From contig JAIELX010000001.1 of the NCBI GenBank assembly GCA_019752635.1, positions 215,547 through 279,546 of the forward strand: a stretch of DNA of 64,000 nt. Reading direction: 5' to 3'. The stretch comes from Candidatus Obscuribacterales bacterium. GTDB lineage: Bacteria; Cyanobacteriota; Vampirovibrionia; Obscuribacterales; Obscuribacteraceae. A program made the translations under genes and the position numbers. Shown piece after piece: positions 55,501 through 62,585 of the stretch. How positions within the stretch are numbered: position 1 is the first letter of the stretch; each line of letters begins with the position of its first letter. The notes under the pieces are model-generated. The model was not told where the DNA came from. It worked only from the letters and a program-made list of their open reading frames with translations, and did not search any database.

Positions 55501-55833
55501 TTTCTCGTCCTTGGACTTGCTTTCGGTTTCTACTTCAGTGTTTTGTTGTGGTCTGAGTTTTACCACATTCTGTGCGCCGGTCTGCGAAGCAATTGTTGGA
55601 GACGCTGTAGTTGCCGGACTCGCTGATGTACGCACGTACCCTTTCTTCAACTTTTCCGCAACCAGTTTGTTGTACGCCGCTTGCGCCTCGAGCTCTGATC
55701 CGAAACTCTTGGTCTGTTTTTGTCCGGCGGTTCCGACCTTTCCGAACGTGACAGTGAAGGAGCTGCCTTCAAGTAAGATTGTCCAAAACTTGTTCGACGA
55801 GCCTTCGTTAAACTGGAAAGTTTCTTCCGCCAT
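52600..55833 (-). CDS. yehI: WGR-domain / DUF4132 protein (YehI/MolR-like)
   Basis: 1077 residues from ATG 55833 (preferred over a TTG five codons upstream). Residues about 5-70 are a WGR domain: KFWTILLEGSSFTVTFGKVG, with the TAGQKQTKSF block and the YNKLVAEKLKKGYV close. After a Thr/Lys/Glu-rich linker (about 75-155) comes a long helical region, and the last 200 residues carry the DUF4132 signature (ISPFPQLGRAIYTL, AGKMIPAASIVSILEKHGWQ). This is the YehI/MolR domain plan. WGR domains bind DNA ends or single-stranded regions in PARPs, but here nucleic acid binding is only inferred. It lies on the same strand as the moxR operon, separated by three plus-strand genes. Confidence 0.88.
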   Translation of the reverse strand: MAEETFQFNEGSSNKFWTILLEGSSFTVTFGKVGTAGQKQTKSFGSELEAQAAYNKLVAEKLKKGYVRTSASPATTASPTIASQTGAQNVVKLRPQQNTEVETESKSKDEKPTAVSKGKAATALAEEDKDKDLHELNASAAQKSAPNNVHETRFSLRPEDYIWCQWLPRTVNLRKPAVVPFDRDSCLQRLNAMTSDGYKWINAVRKKYPNPLQLSREEAEFWFRATEQFALSPGGSIGWDREKNLACQKSKERIFENLRGARFTGIVTTAEMDLLFKSLSQSTASTEMMEQELTYLICALCPAWDFVQYASGQRQTEAFNLMQKFREWVMPFLPDKDLEFIQNWLRPHLKPAEYLSAPVKSRVKSFYTVASFLRMGDEIQQLLEQLPDREFRDVTRYEVPHALIFALPSPESILQQAERLDLQLRDSPYIVISRADNQDHFMRYWMAATGTAGLDRLLQLAKDSYNKEEQEKRFKLLALAEAPELTPVVIELLRDSFVPHLARVWLEAHPRWSVPELLKLCSEKGKLADSAKEILGNLRHGLSSAGLSAEIVAQVNGMFHSPDDSAPIMDEASMPQWLKDAFAEHKPAKEKLPDWLALNAVPPIMINKQKLGPEYMEQVLFALKKSTFDVPHPLIQLLKNGLESRSSDKCAWWLFDKWLKSGAPPKDKWAMFATGLLGSDDTALKLTPLIRQWPGESQHQRAVVGLECLRQIGSDTALMQINGIAQKLPFKALKQKAAECMEHIARERGFSREELEDRIVPDCGLDERGQRVFDFGPRQFSFVLSGEMKALVKDEEGKVKPDLPKPNSKDDATKSESALLDWKLLKQQIKDVAKVQAFRLEQAMVTGRRWNVDDFQNLLVKHPLMFNLIRLMVWGEFDMEGMLRRSFRVTEDQTLADQDDKLLTLEGHEDIGIVHPLQMDENLKTRWGEVFSDYDLISPFPQLGRAIYTLDESEKSKEEITRFAGKMIPAASIVSILEKHGWQRGSVEDGGCFHEHYKFFPGANITAVASYDWIGIGMIVESDDQDIKSCHFEQASRDRSSWYSKPEMVPLEFVDSIVISEVLADLTLLASKARADY

Positions 55834-56261
55834 GGCGCCCCCAAGCAAAAAGAGAGTTTGACTGCTAGCAGATTAGCGCGACGATGCACTTGGTTGATGC
55901 TGACAACGATCGCCTGCAACATTTTTCAGCTACCGATTCTTATCCCCGGCCTCTAGCGCTGCAAACATTAACTGCCGGAGATCCGGGCGTGCCGCGCAGG
56001 GCTACCTTCGAAGGCTTTGTCGCCAAATCTGCCGAATTGGCGACAAAAAATAGGTCAAACGAGCCAAGGTCTGAGTCGCGGAAGGTTTCTGGCTCCCGAC
56101 AGCGCCAGAACCTCTGAATGCAAGCCCACGGTTCGGTACGTACCGAGAACTCCCGCTGAATGTTGATTTCCCGCGCTTAGGAATTATTCACTTCCCCGGG
56201 ATGAGGCTGCACTGGACGGGCATAAGATAGGTGGAAGTTTGTTTCGTGTAGCTGTGAAGCT
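55834..56261. other. Intergenic region upstream of WGR-DUF4132 and TPR genes
   Basis: 428 bases with no convincing gene. It contains the 11-bp perfect stem listed at 56016-56047. The promoters of the two divergent genes must lie here; none is clear enough to place. Confidence 0.35.
56016..56047. promoter_or_regulatory. Perfect 11-bp inverted repeat in a divergent promoter region
   Basis: TTTGTCGCCAA and TTGGCGACAAA are separated by ten bases. No T-run follows on either strand in a terminator arrangement, so an operator for one or both divergent genes is more likely. Confidence 0.45.
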
Positions 56262-57068
56262 GTGAACTTGGACACCTCTCACCTGAGACTGATAGCGACA
56301 GCGCTGATCCTTTCGGCGTCGTGCCAGAGTGGCGTACTGGCTGCCGGAGCCGGTTCCGTAGCGCAGACGAAAGGACGATATGTCCCGATGCGCCCTTACG
56401 AGGATTTGTCCAACGAGGAAAATGCTCAAGATGTGCTGAAACAGGCCTCCGCTGCCTATCAAAACGGTCGTTTCGAGCAGGCCGAGCGGCTTTTCAAGAA
56501 AGCTTTGTCCTTAGACCCCAAAAGTGTTGATGCGTATTACAATTTGGGCGTTCTGTCCGAATCGCGAGGCGACCTGAAAGGCGCGCTGGAGGCTTACAGG
56601 AAGGCTTCAGCTATTAATCCCGGTGACCGTTCCTTGGTGCAAGCGGTATCGGAAGTCACGGACAAGATTCGTGCGAAGGAAGCGACCCTTGCCGAGGAAC
56701 AGAAAGCTCGCCGAGAGGTGGATCTCGCCGTTGCTGGTCAGCGTGCCGGTGACGCTTTCAAATCAGGCGATTATTATGAGTCTGCGCGCCAGCTCAATGT
56801 GCTGGTGAAATCATTTCCTCGCGACGCGAATGTGCGTTTCGCGTTGGGCCAGTCTTTGAGGGCACTAAAGCAGTATGCCTGGTCTGCGTATCATCTGAAG
56901 ATGGCAATTTACCTTCAGCCCGATAACGATGAGTACCGCAAGACCTTAGTTGAACTTGACGATGAAGTTCAAACCGCACAACAACAAGCAATACTAGACT
57001 CGGCCAAGATAGCGCTCGGTCACCTTCGTCCGTTTTACGGCGGCGAAGCCGTTGAACCGGGCCTGTGA
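56262..57068 (+). CDS. Secreted TPR-repeat protein
   Basis: 268 residues, GTG start (no better codon). Signal peptide to about residue 28 (LRLIATALILSASCQSGVLA); the Cys at 21 makes a weak lipobox candidate. TPR units are evident: LKQASAAYQNGRFEQAERLF, AYYNLGVLSESRGDLKGALE, and later SGDYYESARQLNVLVKSFPR and FALGQSLRALKQYAWSAYHL. A charged coiled coil (RAKEATLAEEQKARREVDL) joins two TPR blocks. It likely scaffolds an envelope complex with the two TonB-C-like proteins that follow with 19- and 41-base gaps. Confidence 0.75.
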   Translation: MNLDTSHLRLIATALILSASCQSGVLAAGAGSVAQTKGRYVPMRPYEDLSNEENAQDVLKQASAAYQNGRFEQAERLFKKALSLDPKSVDAYYNLGVLSESRGDLKGALEAYRKASAINPGDRSLVQAVSEVTDKIRAKEATLAEEQKARREVDLAVAGQRAGDAFKSGDYYESARQLNVLVKSFPRDANVRFALGQSLRALKQYAWSAYHLKMAIYLQPDNDEYRKTLVELDDEVQTAQQQAILDSAKIALGHLRPFYGGEAVEPGL

Positions 57069-57087
57069 TTTCAGGAGACTCGCGCGA

Positions 57088-57810
57088 ATGTTCGTTTGCT
57101 CAATAGAGAATGTTATTGTTACCGCTGTGCTATCGGCTGCGATTGTTTCGCTGACTGGTGCAGCGCCTGTTTTTGCGCAAGCTTCTATCAAGGGAAGTAT
57201 TGAATCATTTGAGGGACCTTCCCGCTTGAGCCGACCCGGTACTGCCTTACCCGGGGCTGCGAAGTCGGCCAAGCCCGATACAAAGGGATTAAGCCTTAAG
57301 GGGGGCACTACTGGTAGTGTCTTGTCGATGGACAATTTCAAACTGGGCAAGTCTTCTGTGCCTACAAATTTGCTTTCGCCGCCCGGCTCGAAAAACGGAG
57401 CTGCGGCCAAGGATGCCGACGAAGGATCGCACGAGTTGACCGTGGCGTGGGACGAATGGCACAAGCGTGTCATCAGTGCCTTGTATCAGCGTTGGAAAGA
57501 CACGCACAGTGTTGCCGGTCAGGCTAAGGTAACCATTGTTGTAAGTCGCGAAGGCGATATGGAAATGGAGATTCACGATTTTGAAGAGCCCGATTTCTCC
57601 GACGCTGAAAGCGAGAATCCGGAGGAGGCGTTCAAGCAAGCTATTAAGAGTACCATCCATGGATTACTGCACAGTAGTATTCTGGATTTCCCTTCTTTGT
57701 CTCAACGAAAGACCGTAAAACTTGTAACCACCTTTTCGATGAACATGCTAGGACCAAGCGGATACACATACAAGCAAGGCGACTATGAGCGCATTCGCGC
57801 AGGCAAGTAG
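57088..57810 (+). CDS. Secreted TonB-C-like protein, first of a pair
   Basis: 240 residues from ATG 57088, with AGGAG 10 bases upstream. Signal peptide to about residue 30 (AIVSLTGAAPVFA). A low-complexity middle follows. The C-terminal 110 residues share the pattern of TonB/TolA C-terminal domains: AWDEWHKRVISALYQRWKDT, then AKVTIVVSREGDMEMEIHD and EAFKQAIKSTIHGLL, PSLSQRKTVKLVTTFSM. It resembles the next gene's product over this block. The extracytoplasmic domain probably mediates protein contacts in the envelope. Confidence 0.65.
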   Translation: MFVCSIENVIVTAVLSAAIVSLTGAAPVFAQASIKGSIESFEGPSRLSRPGTALPGAAKSAKPDTKGLSLKGGTTGSVLSMDNFKLGKSSVPTNLLSPPGSKNGAAAKDADEGSHELTVAWDEWHKRVISALYQRWKDTHSVAGQAKVTIVVSREGDMEMEIHDFEEPDFSDAESENPEEAFKQAIKSTIHGLLHSSILDFPSLSQRKTVKLVTTFSMNMLGPSGYTYKQGDYERIRAGK

Positions 57811-57851
57811 TTAAGAGCGTACCGGGTTGTTCTCTGAAGGGAGAGCCAATC

Positions 57852-58880
57852 ATGGAGTTAGGTCCAACAATCGAGCTCTATCTTGTCCGCTTTCTCAGGG
57901 GAATTGTTTTGATTGGCATCGTTTGTGGTGCCTGCGTACCGCCGAGCGTTATCAGCAAGGAACGGACGAAGAAGGCTCTTGAGGGACGTGTCGAAGACAC
58001 CGACAAGATTCGCCTGGAGCGACCGGTCGGCGGAATTGTCAATCAGTCCGTTGAAATATTGGATGGACAATCTCCGGGGGGATACCTTGATGGCACCGTA
58101 GATAGTGCTAGTTTGCCGGCGGGCACAGCGCAGGATACCATGCGTGGCCTGGTCGGGTCTGGAGATTTTAGCCTCAAATACAAGCCCAAAGCTCCGCAAA
58201 CTGATCCAGGCTCCATGAAGGAATGGCAAGCCGATATGGAAACGCAAAAGTGGAAGTGGGAAAGCGTGCACTATACATTGCCTCGCTATGAAGGTCCTTG
58301 CTATAACTGTCTGCCGCCACTGCCGGAATATCGTCTGAAGAAGCAGTACGGGAGTAGAGATGATTGGAAGTTGCGCCAAAGTGAACTGTCTGGACAGGTA
58401 AGCTTTCCGCAGGCTGGAGCGCAGCTGTTTCCGCAAGAGACGTTTGAATTGCCTAAGTATCAGATCCCTCGTCGGTTCAATGCCACGAATGCACTGCCGG
58501 GAGGTATGAATCTCTCGCCCCCGATCGAAGAACGCTATGTAGCTTGGGACGATTGGTACAAGCGCGTGGCGGAAACGCTCTGGCGTACATGGCGGGCGAA
58601 GGGATCTGCTTCCGGCGAAGCAGATCTAAGAATTACTGTGACCAACAGTAAAACAATATCTGCTGAAATCATGAACGTAACCAATCACACTGCGGCGTTT
58701 CGCAACAGCCTGACGCAGTCCGTGCAGTCACTGAACGGGTCTGCGGCGATTGCCTTCCCTTCGCAGTCGCGGCGCTCTTCTGTTACTTTTCAGTCTCACT
58801 TCTCTGCTGGCGCTGATATCACAGCCGGTGCCACATCAAAACGCTCGAATGATACTGAGCGAATCCGCGTCCGCCGTTAA
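57852..58880 (+). CDS. Secreted TonB-C-like protein, second of a pair
   Basis: 342 residues. The N-terminus (LRGIVLIGIVCGACVPPSV) is a hydrophobic stretch with a Cys, consistent with a signal or lipoprotein anchor. A long Pro-rich middle with a CYNC motif (about 150) precedes a C-terminal block, AWDDWYKRVAETLWRTWRAK, then GEADLRITVTNSKTISAEIM, AFRNSLTQSVQSLNG and PSQSRRSSVTFQSHFS, paralogous to the previous protein. GGGAGAGCC precedes the ATG. The two proteins differ in the middle and likely form a heteromer or take turns with different partners. Confidence 0.65.
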   Translation: MELGPTIELYLVRFLRGIVLIGIVCGACVPPSVISKERTKKALEGRVEDTDKIRLERPVGGIVNQSVEILDGQSPGGYLDGTVDSASLPAGTAQDTMRGLVGSGDFSLKYKPKAPQTDPGSMKEWQADMETQKWKWESVHYTLPRYEGPCYNCLPPLPEYRLKKQYGSRDDWKLRQSELSGQVSFPQAGAQLFPQETFELPKYQIPRRFNATNALPGGMNLSPPIEERYVAWDDWYKRVAETLWRTWRAKGSASGEADLRITVTNSKTISAEIMNVTNHTAAFRNSLTQSVQSLNGSAAIAFPSQSRRSSVTFQSHFSAGADITAGATSKRSNDTERIRVRR

Positions 58881-58998
58881 ATAAGAACCGTTGGACCAAG
58901 TAGCGCAAAGTCGTTAGTCTGGAGCGCTCAGCCCGGCGCATCTTGAGGCTTTTCGTACTTCTGGCCAAATGGATGGGCACCTCACCGTGCCGCTAGAT

Positions 58999-59528
58999 TT
59001 AGCTATCGCGAACTGCTCGGTGGATGGCAGTAAGCGTGTTCCAAACCCCCACCCCCTCCGATGCCACGGTCTCAACTTCCATCGCGTTCCACGGATTGAA
59101 GCACTTCAAGTCTGCAAGAGGCACTGCTTTCACGGTATCACGCTTATTGTATTGCACCACGACGGACGCTATTCTGTGTCCCGTGCACCAGAGAATCTGT
59201 TCGAGTGCTTGCTGATTGGAATGGCACTGGTCTGGGTCAGAGTCGACGACAAAGCAAATGGTATCGGCGGTTGTGAGAACGCGATTGGACCAGTCGTTCA
59301 TCGAGGCATCCACCGCGTAAAATCGTGTTGGAAGGTGAGGAGCAAACAGAATTAGCATCTCCTTGTACTTGAAGGGGGTGAGCGTTAGCGCCTCAATTTC
59401 TGAGATTGACTTCAACGGCTCGGCGCATGTGTGAGCCTCCAAGAGCAGCTGTTTCGAGGCCTGGAAGTCTTGCCGCTTCCCTTTGCTCCGTAAAGCACTA
59501 CGCTCTTTGTGTGTTGTGGCGGCTCCAT
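58999..59528 (-). pseudogene. MglA-like small GTPase with frameshift
   Basis: From ATG 59528 (AAAGGAGG 8 bases upstream) the first frame gives VVLYGAKGSGKTS, a proper P-loop (59466-59489), but ends at a TGA at 59412. Shifting back one base near 59457-59468 gives the rest: SKQLLLEAHTCAEPL, LPTRFYAVDA, TICFVVDSDPD, VVQYNKRDTVKAVPL (the NKxD guanine motif) and GVGVWNTLTAIHRAV, the end of MglA/Ras-like GTPases. So one base is missing relative to an intact gene. The site is not a slippery heptamer, so mutation or a sequencing error is likelier than programmed shifting. Confidence 0.65.
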
Positions 59529-59689
59529 CAAACCATCCTCCTTTAGTTGCTAACACGCTCACAAAGTGCCCAATATCAAACAGCAATCTTAAAGTGGATG
59601 CTTCCGCTGAAACTTAATCTTTAAATGTCCAGATTCAATCTTTTTGAAAGATATGCCCGATTAAATGATGCTGCGACGTTGGAGTATAT

Positions 59690-62395
59690 ATGGATAATCG
59701 GCAGAAAGACTTACTCGTTACTTCATCACCAATTTCAATTGAGCGCAAGCCTCAGCTGAAAGCGGTTCAAACTGACGACAGACTTTCCGATTCAATGGCG
59801 GATGCCAGCGGGGCAAAGGTCCTGTTCACAGATTACGCGACAGTGACTTCGCCAGAATTGGCGAGCGCGGAAACTATTCCGCCCGAGATTGGCGAATATG
59901 AGATTCTAGGCAAGCTTGGCTCCGGCGGTATGGGAGTTGTGTATCGGGCCCGAAAGAAGGGGACGAACTTCGAAGTGGCGTTGAAGGTGCTTCCCGATGC
60001 GTTGGCGAGCGATGAACATTGCAAATCACGATTGCAGCAGGAAGCGAACTCTGCTGCGAAGTTGACGCATGTGAATCTAGTTACCGTGTTTGAGAATTCT
60101 AGACAAGGCACGTCATACATTGCCATGGAATTGATTCACGGGCAATCTCTCGCACAGATGCTGGAGAGTCAGGGCGCGCTATCCCTAGAGCAGTTCCACC
60201 ACATATTTACTCAAGTTTGCGACGGGCTGCTGCATGCGCACTCTAAAGGCATTGTCCACCGTGACATTAAGCCCGGCAACATAATGATTACTCCCGAAGG
60301 GATCGTAAAAATTGCAGACTTCGGAATTGCACGTATGTTGGAGGCGTTTGATCAGAATCCACAAACTAAACTGACTGCTACTCACGTTGTTCTTGGAACG
60401 CCGGCATACATGAGTCCGGAGCAATGCCTCGGTCTCGATCTAGACGTACGCTCCGATATTTACTCACTTGGCGCTGTAATGTTTCAGTCGCTTGCCGGAC
60501 GCGAAATCTTCGAGGGCAAGAACCCTATTCAGGTTATAGCAAAGCATCTGCACGAGGATCCGCCTTCGGTGCGTGCTGTCGACTCGGCTATTCCCGTTCC
60601 TGTGTCCGAAGTTATCTTGCGATGTCTCCAGAAGGATCCTGCTCAAAGATATCAGGACGCAGGACAAGTTTTACTAGCACTAAAGTATGCCGATTCCAAG
60701 CCCAAAGACCGGCTGCCAGACAAATACCGGCTACCGGTTCGCAAACAGAAGCCCTCCCGATCAGCTGTCCCCGGCGTCATTCTTATTGGCGCCTTGTGTT
60801 TCGTGGGCGGATTGTTTTTCTTTAATTCAACGACTTCTCGCGTTCTAACCGGGACAAGCGAGGCGAAGATCGAACCAAAGACGGAAGCCGAGTTGGCGGC
60901 GGTTCTCGAATCTGAGATTCGACAGTGGAAATCGGACCTTGTCGCGGCGAAGGATGTAAGTGAGAGGGTTCTCTATACTCGATGGATAGGCGACGCTTAC
61001 ATGGAGCTGGCATTCCCTACGCCGGAATCTTATACCAAGCAGCTCGATGCAAAACGCCGGTCGTATTTGCTGACTGCCTCAAGAAACCTGAGGCAGTCCG
61101 TAAAACTACAGGAAGAACTAAATCCGGACGATGCTGTTTTAGACAACATCTATGATCACTTGCAAAAGGCGTCTTATTATCTGGACTGCGAAAGTGATCG
61201 CTTGAAATACTCTCAAGCCCGCGCTAAGTTTCTTGAGCGTTCGCCGAAGAGGTTGAACGAGTCACTCGTTCAATGCTATTACGATATCGCAAGCAGCCTC
61301 AATCGGCTCGAATACGATAAGAAGCAGATTAAAGATTCGTTCAGAAAGTCAATTTCCTACGACAAGCTTCTGCATGGCTCTCTGATCGGCGATTGTGTTT
61401 TGGCTTCGTATACGGACCTTGTCTACGAGTTGGAGCGCGGCGGCGAAAATAGAGAAGCCCTGGTCGTAGTAAACGAACAGATACAGCGCGAGATTGCTCG
61501 CTGGGGACTTTATGATTCTGTGCTCAGGTATGCCTACGAGTCCAAAGCTAGATTGTTGGACAACCTGAAAAGGCACGAAGAAGCCAAAAAAGTCAGAGAA
61601 CAAATCAGGCAGCTAAAGCCGAGCGAAATCGATACAGGTCCCGGATACAAAGTTAGCATCGAATTCTTGGAGAGCGAGTTTGAGAAAGCCGACAATGATC
61701 GTGACCGAGCGACTGCGATTGCAAGTATCATTTGGCAGTATATGTATGAAGCCTTTCCAACTAATGAATCCTGGACGGAGCATTTAGATGGAAAGCAAAC
61801 AAAACTGATGAACGCTGCTCTGCGGTGGTTCCAGAAGTATGCGAACTTGATTCCCTCTGTTCATCCACACCGGTCGGAACTTGTCCAGTTCTACAGCTCC
61901 TATTTCAATGTGCTTTTCGCATTGGGCCGGTTCAATGACGCTGTTAATATTGCGCAAAAGAGATGCCAGTTATATGAGGCACCGCAGGCGGTACTGGATA
62001 ATAAAGCCGTCCGAGCGCTAAGCGATCTTGCAAATGTATACATTCGGACTGGGCAAGAGCCCAAAATCATTGACGAAATTCTGAGTAGAGCGTTGACTTC
62101 AAACAAGAATCTTCACGGAGATAAGGTCTGCCTTGCTGCCGTCGATGCCTATAGCATGTTGGCCGATGGAAAGCTGGCCGAAGGTGATTTGAACGGAGCT
62201 CTGAAGCTCGTAGACGAGGCCGTGGACAAGACGATCGTCACATTCGGCAAACGGAGCAAATGCTTGAAGGATTTGTTGGTGCTCAAGCTCAAAGTCTGTG
62301 AGCATCTTCACCGCCCTGAGTTGATCAAGAAAGTTGGAGTTCAGCTGTCAGGCTTGAACAAAGATTTCACAGAAGAGGAAGTCGTCAAAGATTAA
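59690..62395 (+). CDS. Hanks-type Ser/Thr kinase with TPR-like extracytoplasmic sensor
   Basis: 901 residues. Residues about 70-330 are an intact kinase: LGSGGMGVVYRA, catalytic K99 in VALKV, HRDIKPGN with D192, ADFG with D210, and the activation/APE-like region GTPAYMSPEQ. A transmembrane segment at 359-379 separates it from about 520 outer residues that are helical with TPR-like repeats (EEAKKVREQIRQL, GRFNDAVNIAQKRC, DLNGALKLVDEAVDK). The first 65 residues are a polar tail. It probably senses an envelope signal and phosphorylates cytoplasmic targets. It is adjacent to the CRISPR leader; GGAG lies before the ATG. Confidence 0.9.
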   Translation: MDNRQKDLLVTSSPISIERKPQLKAVQTDDRLSDSMADASGAKVLFTDYATVTSPELASAETIPPEIGEYEILGKLGSGGMGVVYRARKKGTNFEVALKVLPDALASDEHCKSRLQQEANSAAKLTHVNLVTVFENSRQGTSYIAMELIHGQSLAQMLESQGALSLEQFHHIFTQVCDGLLHAHSKGIVHRDIKPGNIMITPEGIVKIADFGIARMLEAFDQNPQTKLTATHVVLGTPAYMSPEQCLGLDLDVRSDIYSLGAVMFQSLAGREIFEGKNPIQVIAKHLHEDPPSVRAVDSAIPVPVSEVILRCLQKDPAQRYQDAGQVLLALKYADSKPKDRLPDKYRLPVRKQKPSRSAVPGVILIGALCFVGGLFFFNSTTSRVLTGTSEAKIEPKTEAELAAVLESEIRQWKSDLVAAKDVSERVLYTRWIGDAYMELAFPTPESYTKQLDAKRRSYLLTASRNLRQSVKLQEELNPDDAVLDNIYDHLQKASYYLDCESDRLKYSQARAKFLERSPKRLNESLVQCYYDIASSLNRLEYDKKQIKDSFRKSISYDKLLHGSLIGDCVLASYTDLVYELERGGENREALVVVNEQIQREIARWGLYDSVLRYAYESKARLLDNLKRHEEAKKVREQIRQLKPSEIDTGPGYKVSIEFLESEFEKADNDRDRATAIASIIWQYMYEAFPTNESWTEHLDGKQTKLMNAALRWFQKYANLIPSVHPHRSELVQFYSSYFNVLFALGRFNDAVNIAQKRCQLYEAPQAVLDNKAVRALSDLANVYIRTGQEPKIIDEILSRALTSNKNLHGDKVCLAAVDAYSMLADGKLAEGDLNGALKLVDEAVDKTIVTFGKRSKCLKDLLVLKLKVCEHLHRPELIKKVGVQLSGLNKDFTEEEVVKD

Positions 62396-62585
62396 TGCCG
62401 TGCAGATTCGTCGTTTACGCTCGGGGGTTGCCAGAGCGGTGTTTCTCGATGCCATGGTAACTCACCTTCTCGACTTACGTTTTGTTCAGAGGCTGCGCAC
62501 TAACCACTTACTCGGAACTTGATGAAGCCCCAAACAAGAAAAAACCGCCGCGGTTTAAGCACTTAGACTGAATATTATCTCTTGG
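62396..62585 (+). promoter_or_regulatory. Probable CRISPR leader
   Basis: About 190 bases between the kinase stop and the first repeat, with AAGAAAAAACCGCC and TGAATATTATCTC close to the array. Leader on this side is favoured because the repeats start GTTTC here and the promoter must read into the array. No clear -35/-10 pair; no cas gene on this side. Confidence 0.45.

Noticed and set aside
62420..62520. A possible tRNA at the GGGGTTGCCAGAGCGGTG stretch near the CRISPR leader
   Set aside because: No T-loop TTCGANNC, no acceptor stem pairing.
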